DNA from: Chitinimonas viridis
GTDB lineage: Bacteria; Pseudomonadota; Gammaproteobacteria; Burkholderiales; Chitinimonadaceae
DNA: 64,000 nt
Direction of reading: 5' to 3'
Assembly: GCF_030409555.1 (NCBI RefSeq)
Contig: NZ_JAUFPU010000019.1
Span: forward strand, 344,941-408,940
Shown: positions 9,841-20,469 of the stretch, piece after piece
How the letters are laid out: each line of letters begins with the position of its first letter
Numbering within the stretch: the stretch's first letter is position 1
Notes under the pieces: model-generated
Databases searched by the model: none
What the model was told of the DNA's origin: nothing
The model's input: the letters and a program-made list of their open reading frames with translations, nothing else
Program-made: the position numbers and the translations under genes

Positions 9841-9966
9841 GCGAGTCCGGGGCGGCCAAGTTTGCATGGCAGAAAGGTGACATGTCACCCTATCCGCCAC
9901 TCAAATAAACTATCTAGCGGTTGCTAGAATATTAACTCGAATCATACCCTCGCCCTGCCCTGACTG

Positions 9967-12957
9967 TCAGCGTGGTGGATGAATTTCCTGCCAGCCGGCA
10001 TCCAGCCTGGGCAACAGCACCTTGTCCGCCGACAGGCGCATCATCAGCTCGGATGCAGGCATGGGGCGACCCAGTAGATAGCCTTGCACCAGATCACAGC
10101 CGGCGGCACGCAGGAAATCAAACTGCTCAACCGTTTCCACGCCCTCGGCCACAACCTTCAATGCCATCTTGCGGGCGATGGCAACAATGGCCTCCGTGAT
10201 GACCATGTCGTCGCCTTCGTGTGGGATGCCCGAGATAAAACCACGGTCGATCTTGAGGTTATCCAGCGGGAACTGTTTGAGGCTGACCAGCGAGGAGTAG
10301 CCGGTACCAAAGTCATCAATGGACAAGGCGACGCCCATTTCCTGCAAACGCAACAGCAGCCTCACGGCATCCTGCGGTTGTTGCATCACGGTACTCTCGG
10401 TCAGTTCCAACTCCAGCATATGGGGTGGCAGGCCGCTCTGGCTCAGCGCCTCGCTGATATAGCCCAGTAGATTGTCGTCGGCAAACTGGCGGGCGGAAAG
10501 GTTCACCGCGATATGGCGCAGGCCATAACCTGCATCCAGCCACTCCCTGCCTTGCCGACAGGCCTCCTGCAGCACCCAGGCGCCGATGGGCACAATCAGG
10601 CCATTCTGCTCAGCCAGGGGGATGAACCGTGCGGGCGGCACCAGACCCAACTCCGGATGCCGCCAGCGTATCAGTGCCTCCACCCCAACGATCTCGCCCG
10701 TCTCGGTCGCCACCTGTGGCTGATAATGCAGTTCAAACTCGCCACGCTCCAGTGCGTGCCTAAGGCTGTTTTCGAGCAGCAGATGCTCAAACGCCTGGGC
10801 ATTCATCTCCTTGGCAAAAAACTGATAGGTGTTCTTGCCCCGTTGCTTGGCCCTATACATGGCCACGTCAGCGTTCTTCAGCAGCGACGCCGCATCATGG
10901 CCGTCCCCTGGGTACACAGCCACACCCACGCTGGCGGTCACGAACATCTCGTGGCCATCGATAAAGAAATGCTGCGCCATAGCATCGACCACCCGGTTCG
11001 CCACGTCAGCTGCCATTTCCGGGTTGGGCAGGTTCTCCAGTACGAGGGTGAACTCATCTCCGCCCAGGCGACCCAGCAGATCCGTCGCCTTGACCTGGTT
11101 GCGCAAACGCTCGGTGGCAGCCACCAGCAGCTTGTCTCCCGCACCATGCCCCAGTGTGTCATTGATGGCCTTGAATCGGTCCAGGTCGAGAAACAACACG
11201 GCCAGCGACTGCTTGAGATTCCGTGCCCGGCTGATCTCGTGCTCCAGCTGGCTCATCAAGCCGCTGCGATTCAACAGCCCTGTCAGACCGTCATGGTTGG
11301 CGAGATAGTGCAGCCGGGTTTCCGCCTCTTTGCGGCTGGTGTAGTCGGTAAAGACTCCAACATAGCTATTGATGCGCCCTGCATCATCACGCACCGCCGA
11401 GATGGACATCCACACCGGATACCACTCACCACCAAGACGCCGATCACGCATCTCACCCTGCCAGTGACCATCACGTGCCAGGTGGTCGAGCATTTCATGG
11501 TTGAATTCAGCACGGGCATCCTGCCGCATCAACATGCGCGACAGCTTGCCTATGGCCTGCTGCGCCGAATAACCGGTAATACGGCTAAATGCCGGGTTCA
11601 CTGCCACGATCCGGCTATCGGCATCTGTGATCAGTATCCCCTCAGAGGCTGACTCGAATACCCGCTCTGCCAGCCTGGACTGCCGCTCCGCCTCAATCCG
11701 CTGGCTTACGTCCAGCGCAATACCCATCACGGCCAGCCGACCATCGTATTCAAATACCCGGCCATGCGCCTCCACCCACAACAAGCTGCCATCGCGACGC
11801 CTGGCGCGGTAGGTATAGCGGGCACTTTCCATTTCGCCCGCCAGTCGGCGGCGGTGATAGTCGCGCAACAGGGGTAGATCCTCGGTGGCGGTCATGTCCT
11901 CCACCGAAAGACCGATCAGCTGGTCGGCCGAGTCATAACCCAGCACACGCGCAATTTCTGGATTGGCATAAACCAGCCGGCCATCCTGCACCACATACAG
12001 GCCAACCAGCGACAGCTCCACAAATGCGCGAAACTTGCCTTCCGATTCCAACAGCTTGCGCTCTGCCGCCCGTATGGGCGAAAGATCGCTGATGATGGCT
12101 ATGTAGTGGCTGACGGCATGGTGCTCGTTGCGCAGTGCGCTGATCGACAGCATGGTCGGATAGACGTCGCCGTTCTTGCGCAGGGCCAGGAACTCCCCCT
12201 GCCAGCGGCCGCTGCTCAGGGCTGCCGCCACGATATGCTCCAGGCGCGTGCCACTGATGCGGTGCTCCAGCGACAGCACAGGCTGCCCCACCAGCTCATC
12301 GCGGCGATAGCCCGACAGGCTTTCCAGGGCAGAGTTGACGGTAACGATCATGCCCATGGCATCGGTCACCACGATGCCTTCGCTGCTGGCCTCGAAAGCC
12401 CGCGCATACAGCGCCAGTTCATGCTGAACGGTGATGCGGTCGGTAATGTCGATCAACACACCGACCAGACGATGCTCGCCCCCCAGCCGGGCAGCCCTGC
12501 TATGCACTTCACAATGCCTTATCTGCCCATCACCGCGCAGGATGCGGAAGGGATAGCGCAGGCTATCGACCTCCCCCGCCATGCGGCGGCGAACGTTCTC
12601 GGTTACCAGCTCAAGGTCATCAGGATGTATGACGCGACTGAGCGGCAGGTCAGACAGCGCATCGCGTGGGTAGGCCAGGATATCGGCCATGGCCTGATTG
12701 CCATAGACGATGCGGTCAGCCTCCAGGCAGTAGATACCAACCAGAGACTGCTCCACAAAGCCAGCAAGTTCTGCGGCAACTTCGGTGTCGTCAGGCTTGG
12801 CGGCAGAACGTAGATGACAGAAATAGGCCACCCCTCCACCTATGGCCACGGCCAGGGGCAGTGCCACCCATGCAGGCAGCAGGCTCGCCGCCAGAACAGC
12901 GGTAGCCGCAACCGTCCCCTTCAACAGGGGCGGCCAGATTCCGGGGGTCTTCTCCAT
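9967..12957 (-). CDS. PAS-rich GGDEF-EAL c-di-GMP signalling protein
   Basis: This 996-aa protein starts at ATG 12957. Two hydrophobic helices in the first 50 residues anchor it in the inner membrane. Four PAS-type sensor domains follow (about 65-550), two of them with the VDITDR/GVFTDYTSRKE PAC endings. The GGDEF domain (about 560-725) is intact: LDLDRFKAIND supplies the metal Asp and GRLGGDEF the active-site loop. The RxxD inhibitory site is changed to KATD. The EAL domain (about 735-985) has VGVEALIRW near residue 759 and DDFGTGYSSL. Both active sites look competent, so it may make and degrade c-di-GMP. The sensed signal is unknown. Confidence 0.92.
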   Translation of the reverse strand: MEKTPGIWPPLLKGTVAATAVLAASLLPAWVALPLAVAIGGGVAYFCHLRSAAKPDDTEVAAELAGFVEQSLVGIYCLEADRIVYGNQAMADILAYPRDALSDLPLSRVIHPDDLELVTENVRRRMAGEVDSLRYPFRILRGDGQIRHCEVHSRAARLGGEHRLVGVLIDITDRITVQHELALYARAFEASSEGIVVTDAMGMIVTVNSALESLSGYRRDELVGQPVLSLEHRISGTRLEHIVAAALSSGRWQGEFLALRKNGDVYPTMLSISALRNEHHAVSHYIAIISDLSPIRAAERKLLESEGKFRAFVELSLVGLYVVQDGRLVYANPEIARVLGYDSADQLIGLSVEDMTATEDLPLLRDYHRRRLAGEMESARYTYRARRRDGSLLWVEAHGRVFEYDGRLAVMGIALDVSQRIEAERQSRLAERVFESASEGILITDADSRIVAVNPAFSRITGYSAQQAIGKLSRMLMRQDARAEFNHEMLDHLARDGHWQGEMRDRRLGGEWYPVWMSISAVRDDAGRINSYVGVFTDYTSRKEAETRLHYLANHDGLTGLLNRSGLMSQLEHEISRARNLKQSLAVLFLDLDRFKAINDTLGHGAGDKLLVAATERLRNQVKATDLLGRLGGDEFTLVLENLPNPEMAADVANRVVDAMAQHFFIDGHEMFVTASVGVAVYPGDGHDAASLLKNADVAMYRAKQRGKNTYQFFAKEMNAQAFEHLLLENSLRHALERGEFELHYQPQVATETGEIVGVEALIRWRHPELGLVPPARFIPLAEQNGLIVPIGAWVLQEACRQGREWLDAGYGLRHIAVNLSARQFADDNLLGYISEALSQSGLPPHMLELELTESTVMQQPQDAVRLLLRLQEMGVALSIDDFGTGYSSLVSLKQFPLDNLKIDRGFISGIPHEGDDMVITEAIVAIARKMALKVVAEGVETVEQFDFLRAAGCDLVQGYLLGRPMPASELMMRLSADKVLLPRLDAGWQEIHPPR

Positions 12958-13127
12958 TGCGCTCTTGGTGTTTGGGTGTCAGCCAGGGCCAACAACCGTA
13001 CTCGGCGTATTTCAGCATTTGATTGTAAGGTAAATCCGCCAAACCACCAGTTACCCATCCACCCCAAGCCGCCAAACACCCCAAACCTGATGCAAACCGC
13101 CAACTACCCGCGCCAGACGCGAACCAC

Positions 13128-14555
13128 TCAAGCCGCGCCAGACAGCCTCACAATCGCCAGCCCTGGCAGGCTGCGCAAATGCTTGTTCAGTATCTTGTAG
13201 CTATCCAGGTCAAACGGCATCTGCCCCACTTGCTCCAGCAGCTCGGGCAAGTCCTCTTCGCAGTTCACTGTACCCAGGTGGCGCCAGTGGTCTATCAGGT
13301 GCAGATCCACCGCCGCGCTGGACTCGGCCTGTTCCTTGACCAGGATAGGTCCGCCATAGGGCCAGCTATTGAGCTTGAGCTTGGCCAGCACGGCGCAGGC
13401 ACGCGCCTGGTGGGTCAGCATGGGTTCCTTGTTGACGCAGGCACCACGGCATTTGCCTATCTGCATGCCAAAACAGGGCGTACCCGCTCGCCGGCTTGTA
13501 CGTTCCAGCCCCAGTGCCATCATGCATAGCTTGTTGGCCTCGGCGATCTTGCGCAGGGTGTTGGTTGCCTCCCGCTCATTGCCGTAAAGCCCAAACAAAT
13601 TGGTCTGGCGACTAAAGTCCAACTCGTGGGCGTAGACCAGCTCAAGCTTGGCACTCCCCTCTGCATTGGGCTCATAGCGCCAGGCGCACAACTGCTCGTC
13701 GCACCGCTGCTTTGGGTTATGCAGTGGCTGCAGTTGCTTGAGCAGGCGTGCTTCCATCAGCAACGCCCCCAGCTCGCCAGCGGTGGATATCCAGTCTATG
13801 CGGGTGATCTGGTGGTGAAAGCGCAGCGCCTTGCTGGCACGCCCATCCCCAGAAAAATGCGCCAGCACGCTGCGCTTGAGATTACTGCTCCGCCCCACAT
13901 AGAGCGAGGCATCGCTGTCACCATAAAACAGATACACCCCATGGCCATCCGGCATGGACTCGATCACCTCGGGATCAACACCTGCGGGCAGACTGGCCTG
14001 GCGGCTGATCTCCTCCAGCACGGCATTCAATTGCTCTGCCGGTAGCTCACGCTTGAGCTTGACCAGAAACTGGTAGATCAACCGCGCATCGGTCAAGGCA
14101 CGATGCCGCTCACCTTCAGCAACCAGGCCATTGCGCGCCGATACGGCATCCAGATTGTGCTTGTACTCGCCAGGAAACAGCTTTTTCGAAAGCTTGACGG
14201 TACACACCACCCGCGCACGGAAGTTGAGGCCAGCGCGCTGAAACTCGTTCTTGAGAAAGCCATAGTCAAAGCGGGCATTATGGGCCACGAATACCCTGCC
14301 CTCCAGCCGCGCCAGCAGCGGCTCGGCCAGTTGGGCAAAGGTCGGGGCCTCCGCCACCATTGCGTCGCTGATGCCCGTCAACTGGCTGATAAATGGCGGA
14401 ATGGCAGTCTGCGGGTTGACAAGGCAGCTCCACTCCGTCATGCACTCGCCATCCCACTCCACCAGGCCAACCTCGGTGATACGGTCGCGCTGCGCATTGG
14501 CCCCGGTGGTTTCGAGGTCGACAAAGATCAGCGGCTGGTCTAGCAAATCAGGCAT
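13128..14555 (-). CDS. DnaQ-like 3'-5' exonuclease fused to a GIY-YIG/UvrC-type (Cho-like) nuclease
   Basis: The protein is 475 aa from ATG 14555 (an ATG at 14579 adds eight residues). The N-terminal third is a DEDDh exonuclease: FVDLETTG, AHNARFDYGFL and RHRALTDARL. The middle holds a GIY-YIG endonuclease core, GVYLFYGDSDASLYVGRS near residues 215-235. The C-terminal part has UvrC/Cho-like helices with a Cys region (GKCRGAC). Related fusions occur across proteobacteria and are presumed to act in DNA repair, but the substrate is not established. It lies downstream of tamB on the same strand with a 36-bp gap, so co-transcription is possible. Confidence 0.85.
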   Translation of the reverse strand: MPDLLDQPLIFVDLETTGANAQRDRITEVGLVEWDGECMTEWSCLVNPQTAIPPFISQLTGISDAMVAEAPTFAQLAEPLLARLEGRVFVAHNARFDYGFLKNEFQRAGLNFRARVVCTVKLSKKLFPGEYKHNLDAVSARNGLVAEGERHRALTDARLIYQFLVKLKRELPAEQLNAVLEEISRQASLPAGVDPEVIESMPDGHGVYLFYGDSDASLYVGRSSNLKRSVLAHFSGDGRASKALRFHHQITRIDWISTAGELGALLMEARLLKQLQPLHNPKQRCDEQLCAWRYEPNAEGSAKLELVYAHELDFSRQTNLFGLYGNEREATNTLRKIAEANKLCMMALGLERTSRRAGTPCFGMQIGKCRGACVNKEPMLTHQARACAVLAKLKLNSWPYGGPILVKEQAESSAAVDLHLIDHWRHLGTVNCEEDLPELLEQVGQMPFDLDSYKILNKHLRSLPGLAIVRLSGAA

Positions 14556-14591
14556 GGTGCTACGCAATGAGAAGGGCAAGGGGCCGTCACT

Positions 14592-17500
14592 TTAATCGAA
14601 AGTCCAGGAATACAGCAGATCCGCCGCACTACTCTGCCCTGCGGTCAAGGCTACCGATACCCGCCGTGTCAGCTGATACGTCAGTTTTACCGCATAACCC
14701 ACGCCGTCCAGACTCTGCTCGTAGCTCACATAGGCCTTGTCCGATACCCGCTTGCCCAGGCTGACCACCCGTCCCGACAAGGCGCCGCCATCCCCCTCGT
14801 CCTTGGTATAGCTGTCAGAGCGGCCAATGCTGATATCGTCCAGCCCCAGGCGGCCCGCCATCTGCTGGCGCAAGCCCACCGAGTCACCCGCTGTAAACAG
14901 CGCATCCGCCGCCGTCAGCAAGAGATCGGCATCGCCACCGCCCGCCGCAGAGCCGCGGCCCAATACCAACCAGGACAACTTCTCTGCATCCGACATGGCA
15001 TCGTTGGATACCAGGCTCACCCTGGGCGCCAGGGCAGTGCCCACGATTTTCACCCCCACCACCACCGGCAGGTTCTTGCGCTCAGCCAGAATATCCAGCG
15101 CCGGATTGTCCAGCGGCCCCTGGAAAGTAATGATGCCTCGACTAATGGCCAGATTCTGGCCATAGGCGGCGTAGCGCCCTTCATCCACCTTGAGCGCGCC
15201 ACTGGCAGAGAGGTTCTGGGTGGGGCTGGCGGCGATTCTCACCAATCCAGACAGGCGGGCATCCACCCCCTGGCCCTTGAACACGAATTTCTGGCCCAGA
15301 TCCAGATCAAGCCGCAGGGTAATCGGCGGTGCCTTGCTGCGCTTGCGATCAGGCGTCTCCCGCCCCTTCACGATCACGTCGTCACCCAGCGTCGGCGCAT
15401 CGCCACGCGGTAGCTCTATCAGGCCCTCATCGGCAGATAACTTACCGGTCAGCGTCAGTGCCTCGCCCTGCACACCCAGGGCGGTTTCTCCCGACACCAC
15501 CAGGTTGCGATCAGGTCGGGTCAGCGCGCCAAATTGCGCAAACTTCACTAGCAGCGAGCCCTCAGGACCGGTATCCCGCAGACTCATACGGCCCGATGCG
15601 GTCATTTCCCCCTTGCCGGCCTTGAGCGATAAGGCCGAGAGCTGTGCGGTATCACCGTCCAGCGTGGCATCCAGCTGACCCTCGCGCCAATAGATACCAC
15701 TGTCGGGCAGCCTCAGTGCCACGTCTTTGGCGCTGAGCCGCCCAAACCAGCTTGGCGCGCCTATATGCCCACCGGCCGTAACTTCAGCCGAAAGCTTGCC
15801 TTCGACCTTGGCGGCCGGCCCAAGTAGCGGGCCCACCCAGCCCAGGGATGGCATTTCCGCCTGCAGCTTGCCCTCCAGCGCAGCGCCTGCGGCGGGCCGC
15901 CACCCTTGTTCAGTACGCTCGAACCGGGTGCTGATACGGCCCGAAGCCGAACCGAAGGAAGCTGATTTCAGATCCAAGGCCAGGGCCGCCTGATCGCCAG
16001 CCAAATCCAGCTGCGCCTTGGCACTCGATAGCTTTAGTGGCATGGGCTTGATCGTCGGGTCATCCACCAGCAGTGCCAGGTCGCCAGTCTGCCTTTCAAG
16101 CACCAGGCTGCCTGCCAGTTTCTCATCGCCCTGCAAGTCAAAGCGTGCGGCCAGCACCAGGTCGGTAGACAGATTGGATTTGAACTCAGGCAAACGTTCC
16201 AGCCATTCAGCCAGCGCCACATCGCGCATATCGCCTTGGGCGCTGAACCGGCCACCATGATGCCACTCGCCACGCTGCACCCGTATCTTTGCCCCCAGTG
16301 CCACAGCATCCAGCCCCTGCACCGCACCGCCATCACGCGCCACCTGCAACTGCGCCGGCATGTTCAGGCGCACGGGCCAGACGCCCTTGTTTTCCAGTGC
16401 CACTACCTGCCCACGCCACTGCTGTGTATCCAGGCTGCCGCCCCCCTTCAGTAGTAGCTCGAAATCTTCCTCCGCCAGCTTGCCTGCCCCCTCCAGCTCC
16501 ACCGTGTGGGCAGCCTGGGTGCCGCTAATCTGCAGCCGTGCCCGGTTCAATGCCAGCTTGGGGGCGGTCAGCTGTGTCACATCCAGCTTCAGCATGAGCG
16601 GGCTGCTGGCAGGCTTGTCGGGTGCGGCATCCAAGCGGGCCGCCAGCACGGCATTGCCTATTGCGATCTCACCAGGCAGGCGCAGCTGCTCACTACGGGC
16701 CGTCCCCTCCAGCGAAGGCCGTTGCAAGGTGCCGGACAGATTCAGCTGCGCCTCCAGGCGGCCGTTGAATCCCTTACCGAAGTCGCTGACATCCGGCATT
16801 TGTATATCCAGACGCAGGCTATTACCAGGCAGGCCAAAATCACCCTGCGCGTTCAAGCGATTCGGCCCCAGCGCCAATGCAGCCCTCACCTTCTGCAACA
16901 CGGCCGCGGCCCGCCAATCCGCTGCCAGTTCGCCTTGCAGTGGCTGCCCGTTGAAACGGCTGGGAGCGATATCCGCCTTGAAGGTGAGTGCCATAGGCGC
17001 GGCCAGTTGCCCTGCCGCAGTGATATCTGCATTGATCTGACCAGCAGGCAGGGGGTAATCCACCAATTTGGCCAGGACTTGCGGGTCCATCCCTGCCAGT
17101 TTTCCGGTCAGCTTAAAGCTTTGCTTGCCTGCCAGCCCCAGCTCCCCGGTAAGCGCCAGGCTGCCTTCCGCCGCCTTCAAGATCAGTTGCTTCGCCACAA
17201 GCTTGTGGGCTGGCAACTCGCCAACCACGCCCAAGTCCATCGCCAGCGTCAACCGGCCATCGCCCACCTCACCTTGCAGCAGTGGCGCTTGCGGGCTACC
17301 GGACAACACCAGCTGACCGGATAACGGCCAGGCAGGGCCACCAAAAGCGGCGGGATTCAGCTTGCTCAGCACGGCCTTGATATCCAGCTGATCCAGCGTT
17401 GCCGTCCCCGCCAAGCCCAATTCCCCCTCCGCCAAACCGGCGTTCAGCTGCTCTATCCAGAGGTGTTCGGTATCCAGCCGCAGGCTGGCAGATGCTTGCC

Positions 17501-18542
17501 GAAGAGGCAGCCGGCCGGCTGGCCAGTTGCCAGCCAGCGGATTGCTCAGTTGCACACTCACCGCCACCGCCTCTTCGCGGCAGGGGGCACGCCTATGTTC
17601 CTGCCCTTGGCTGCCGACACGGGCATCATTGCACCTTGCCGGCCTGGCTTGCAGTTGTAAATCCAGCGCCGTGCGCGGCAGGCTGGCAGAGAGCACACGC
17701 AGATCCATCGCCTCGGTAGCCACTTCACCTGCCTTGAGTATGCCGTAGGCCGAGCGGGAAAACGGCGCAAGCCGCAAGTCGTAACGGGCACGGAATGGCT
17801 TATCCTGCACCGGGCCACCCTGGGCCTGTCCTACCAGGCGCAGGCTTTCCAGTGATTCAGACATTTTCAGTCCGGCCTGCCAGGGCGCGCCCTCTGCGCT
17901 GCCAGTCATCTTGAGCTCGCCGTGGAGCTTGAACGGCCGGGTACCCGTCAGTTGCAACTGGCCCTTGCCATCGAACCAGGGGGTGCGGGCTTGCTGTACC
18001 GTCAGCTGATGCAGCGTGCCAGTGCTCTCCAGCGTCAGGCTGGCAGATTGCAGAACATGCACGCCATCCACCACCACCTTGCCGACAGTGGCCGAGCGGA
18101 CGCGCAAAGCCATCGGCAGATCCAAGGCATCGGGGACTTCGGTGGGGCTTGTACTGGGTTGGGTCCGTATGTCCAGATTGCCTAGCACCAGTGCATCCAC
18201 CGCCACCCGCCCCACCAGCAATTGCGCTGGCTGCCAACGCAACACAGCACTGTCCAGCCGCACATCCTCAGTTTCGGTCTTGATCTGCACACCCTGCAGG
18301 CGCAGCTCTCCCCATAGCGTTCCTTCCACCTGGGCCACCCGGATCATGCCGTCGGTCAAATGCGTCAGCAGGGCAAACAGGCCACGCGTCCCGGTGGGGC
18401 TGGCTGCCATCAAAACTGCGGCCGCCAGCAGCGACACCAGCAGAAACAGGAACAACTCCAGCCACACCGGCCCCAGGCGCCATCTACGCTTGGCCTTGGG
18501 TGTTGCTGGCTGTGGGGCGGAAGTGGTCTGGGGCTCGCTCAA
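14592..18542 (-). CDS. tamB: Translocation and assembly module subunit TamB
   Basis: This 1,316-aa inner-membrane-anchored protein spans the periplasm and works with TamA in outer-membrane protein insertion and lipid transport. It has one N-terminal membrane helix (about residues 25-45, LELFLFLLVSLLAAAVLMAA). A very long stretch of repetitive beta-strand sequence follows, and the C-terminal DUF490/TamB domain contains RGIITFQGPLDNPALDILAERK. It ends in a Phe-containing beta segment. The length is close to the E. coli protein (about 1,260). Its start overlaps the tamA stop by 4 bp (ATGA), indicating translational coupling. Confidence 0.95.
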   Translation of the reverse strand: MSEPQTTSAPQPATPKAKRRWRLGPVWLELFLFLLVSLLAAAVLMAASPTGTRGLFALLTHLTDGMIRVAQVEGTLWGELRLQGVQIKTETEDVRLDSAVLRWQPAQLLVGRVAVDALVLGNLDIRTQPSTSPTEVPDALDLPMALRVRSATVGKVVVDGVHVLQSASLTLESTGTLHQLTVQQARTPWFDGKGQLQLTGTRPFKLHGELKMTGSAEGAPWQAGLKMSESLESLRLVGQAQGGPVQDKPFRARYDLRLAPFSRSAYGILKAGEVATEAMDLRVLSASLPRTALDLQLQARPARCNDARVGSQGQEHRRAPCREEAVAVSVQLSNPLAGNWPAGRLPLRQASASLRLDTEHLWIEQLNAGLAEGELGLAGTATLDQLDIKAVLSKLNPAAFGGPAWPLSGQLVLSGSPQAPLLQGEVGDGRLTLAMDLGVVGELPAHKLVAKQLILKAAEGSLALTGELGLAGKQSFKLTGKLAGMDPQVLAKLVDYPLPAGQINADITAAGQLAAPMALTFKADIAPSRFNGQPLQGELAADWRAAAVLQKVRAALALGPNRLNAQGDFGLPGNSLRLDIQMPDVSDFGKGFNGRLEAQLNLSGTLQRPSLEGTARSEQLRLPGEIAIGNAVLAARLDAAPDKPASSPLMLKLDVTQLTAPKLALNRARLQISGTQAAHTVELEGAGKLAEEDFELLLKGGGSLDTQQWRGQVVALENKGVWPVRLNMPAQLQVARDGGAVQGLDAVALGAKIRVQRGEWHHGGRFSAQGDMRDVALAEWLERLPEFKSNLSTDLVLAARFDLQGDEKLAGSLVLERQTGDLALLVDDPTIKPMPLKLSSAKAQLDLAGDQAALALDLKSASFGSASGRISTRFERTEQGWRPAAGAALEGKLQAEMPSLGWVGPLLGPAAKVEGKLSAEVTAGGHIGAPSWFGRLSAKDVALRLPDSGIYWREGQLDATLDGDTAQLSALSLKAGKGEMTASGRMSLRDTGPEGSLLVKFAQFGALTRPDRNLVVSGETALGVQGEALTLTGKLSADEGLIELPRGDAPTLGDDVIVKGRETPDRKRSKAPPITLRLDLDLGQKFVFKGQGVDARLSGLVRIAASPTQNLSASGALKVDEGRYAAYGQNLAISRGIITFQGPLDNPALDILAERKNLPVVVGVKIVGTALAPRVSLVSNDAMSDAEKLSWLVLGRGSAAGGGDADLLLTAADALFTAGDSVGLRQQMAGRLGLDDISIGRSDSYTKDEGDGGALSGRVVSLGKRVSDKAYVSYEQSLDGVGYAVKLTYQLTRRVSVALTAGQSSAADLLYSWTFD

Positions 18543-20326
18543 AACCCTATCCCCAGCGAAAAGTGAAAGCGCACTTTCTTGTCCGCCGCACCATAGGCCG
18601 CATCAAGTGCAAAGGGCCCCACCGGGCTAACCCAGCGGGCACCGACCCCATAGCCTTTGTACGCCTTGAAACTGAGCCAGTCATCAGCGGCGGCACCCAC
18701 ATCGGCAAATACTGCACCGCGCCACTTGCCCACAATGCGGTGCTGATACTCCACACTACCTATAGCCAGCACCCTGCCCCCCTCCACCGCACCGGTATCC
18801 GTCTTGATGCCGATGGACTGGTAGTTGTAGCCGCGCACCGAACCCGCGCCGCCGGCCCGGAACAGGGAATCGGTCGGCACACTGTCGCTGTTGTCGCTCA
18901 CTACCTGGCCGGCTTCTCCACGCAACAGCACGATGCCCGCATCCCCGACAGGCATATACCAGGTGGCCCGCCCCCAGGCGCGCACAAAGTTGGTATCCGA
19001 CAGCAAAGCCTTGGCCGCCCCCCCCAACTGCCAACTCAGCGCTAAACCGCTGCGTGGGTCTACCGGGTTGTCCAGCTCAGATCGCGACCAGGCTTGCGAT
19101 GCAATCAGGGCGCGGTTGAGCTGCCTCTCCTTGCCCTCGGCCTGCTCCGCGCTACGGGTGTACTGCAAGGCCTGGGTTACCTCGATCAGACCCTTGAGCC
19201 GGCTGCGTTGCACCCCCAGGGTTTGCGCCGAAGTCCGTACCGCCTCCACATCTTCGTTCTTGGCCTGAAAACTGCTGCTGTAGCGATAGCCATCGACATC
19301 GGGCGGCAGCTTCACATCGGCATCAAAGCGCTGCTCTCGCCGCTGCAGTTTCAGCTCCAACGATCCTATCCAGCCACGGCCTCGCAGATTATTGTCAGTA
19401 AACGCCAGCCGCGTCCGTGCCCCCTTGTCGGTTTCATAACCCACACCGGCATCGGTGCGATAACGCGGTGCCTCGGCCAACTCCAGCTTGACCGGCACAT
19501 CATTGGGCTGGCTGGCATCAATGGGTACATCGAGAAACACCGATGAAAAATACGGCGTGTTCTGCAAGGCAGTCTGAAAATCCAGCAGCTTCTGCTGGCT
19601 ATAGCCCTCGCCAGGCTTGAAGGTCTGCAAACGCTCCACCAGCTCACGCGAATACTGCTTGAGCCCACTGACCTGCAACTGGCCAAAGGTAAACCTCGGC
19701 CCGGAGTCGTATTGCACGCTCAATTCCGCACTGTTCTTGTCCGGGTCGATATACGCGCGGCTGTCCCTGATGGATGCCGCCGGGAAACGGTCGATAATCA
19801 GTGCCTGCACACCACGCCGCTTGGCGGCATCCCAATCGGATTGGGTAAAGTATCCCCCTATGGGCAAGGGCCATACCTCAATCAACTCAGCCCAGCGGCT
19901 ACCGAAATCGGGTTCCTCGCGGATGGCGCCTGCTATTTGCAGCTCCACATCATGCACCAGCGCCTGCTCGCCCGGCTCCACCTTGAAACCCAGCAGCCAG
20001 CGGTGACGCTCTGTCCCCATGCTCGCGGTGATCTTGGGGTTGAAATACCCCTGTGGCGCGAGCAGTTTCTCTATCTCCTTCGGCGTTGCCTCGTAGAGCC
20101 GCTGCAGTTGCTCCTGGTCGATATAGTCACTACCCTGCCAGCGCAATACCCCCAAGTTCTGCCGCAGCAGATCATCCAGCGGTGAAGGTGCAACAATCTC
20201 GACCCGATACTCTAGGCCGGCAGCATGGCCCTGTGCCGCCAACAAGGCAGTCAACAGATGCAGGGGGATAAGTTGGGATAGGCGGCGCACGTCGGGCAGT
20301 TTAGCGAGGCGCCGGCCCAACGTCAT
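18539..20326 (-). CDS. tamA: Translocation and assembly module subunit TamA (Omp85 family)
   Basis: This outer-membrane protein has N-terminal POTRA domains and a C-terminal 16-stranded barrel. It is 595 aa from ATG 20326; a TTG at 20341 would add five residues. A signal-peptide-like region (LIPLHLLTALLAAQGHAAG) leads into POTRA sequence. The Omp85 barrel signature FRAGGAGSVRGYNYQS lies near residue 490, and the protein ends in FHFSLGIGF with terminal Phe, as barrel proteins do. It is about 20 residues longer than E. coli TamA. The 4-bp overlap with tamB confirms the usual tamAB pairing. Confidence 0.94.
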   Translation of the reverse strand: MTLGRRLAKLPDVRRLSQLIPLHLLTALLAAQGHAAGLEYRVEIVAPSPLDDLLRQNLGVLRWQGSDYIDQEQLQRLYEATPKEIEKLLAPQGYFNPKITASMGTERHRWLLGFKVEPGEQALVHDVELQIAGAIREEPDFGSRWAELIEVWPLPIGGYFTQSDWDAAKRRGVQALIIDRFPAASIRDSRAYIDPDKNSAELSVQYDSGPRFTFGQLQVSGLKQYSRELVERLQTFKPGEGYSQQKLLDFQTALQNTPYFSSVFLDVPIDASQPNDVPVKLELAEAPRYRTDAGVGYETDKGARTRLAFTDNNLRGRGWIGSLELKLQRREQRFDADVKLPPDVDGYRYSSSFQAKNEDVEAVRTSAQTLGVQRSRLKGLIEVTQALQYTRSAEQAEGKERQLNRALIASQAWSRSELDNPVDPRSGLALSWQLGGAAKALLSDTNFVRAWGRATWYMPVGDAGIVLLRGEAGQVVSDNSDSVPTDSLFRAGGAGSVRGYNYQSIGIKTDTGAVEGGRVLAIGSVEYQHRIVGKWRGAVFADVGAAADDWLSFKAYKGYGVGARWVSPVGPFALDAAYGAADKKVRFHFSLGIGF

Positions 20327-20469
20327 GGCATGTGTGAGCAAATCGTGGGGTATTCCATCGAGAACAAGGGCTTAACCGACAACCGGGGATACAATTATCG
20401 TCGATCGGGCGGTAAAATCAGGTTAGGGGAATATCCGCGCCGTGTAACGCGCATGATGGGGATAGACCA

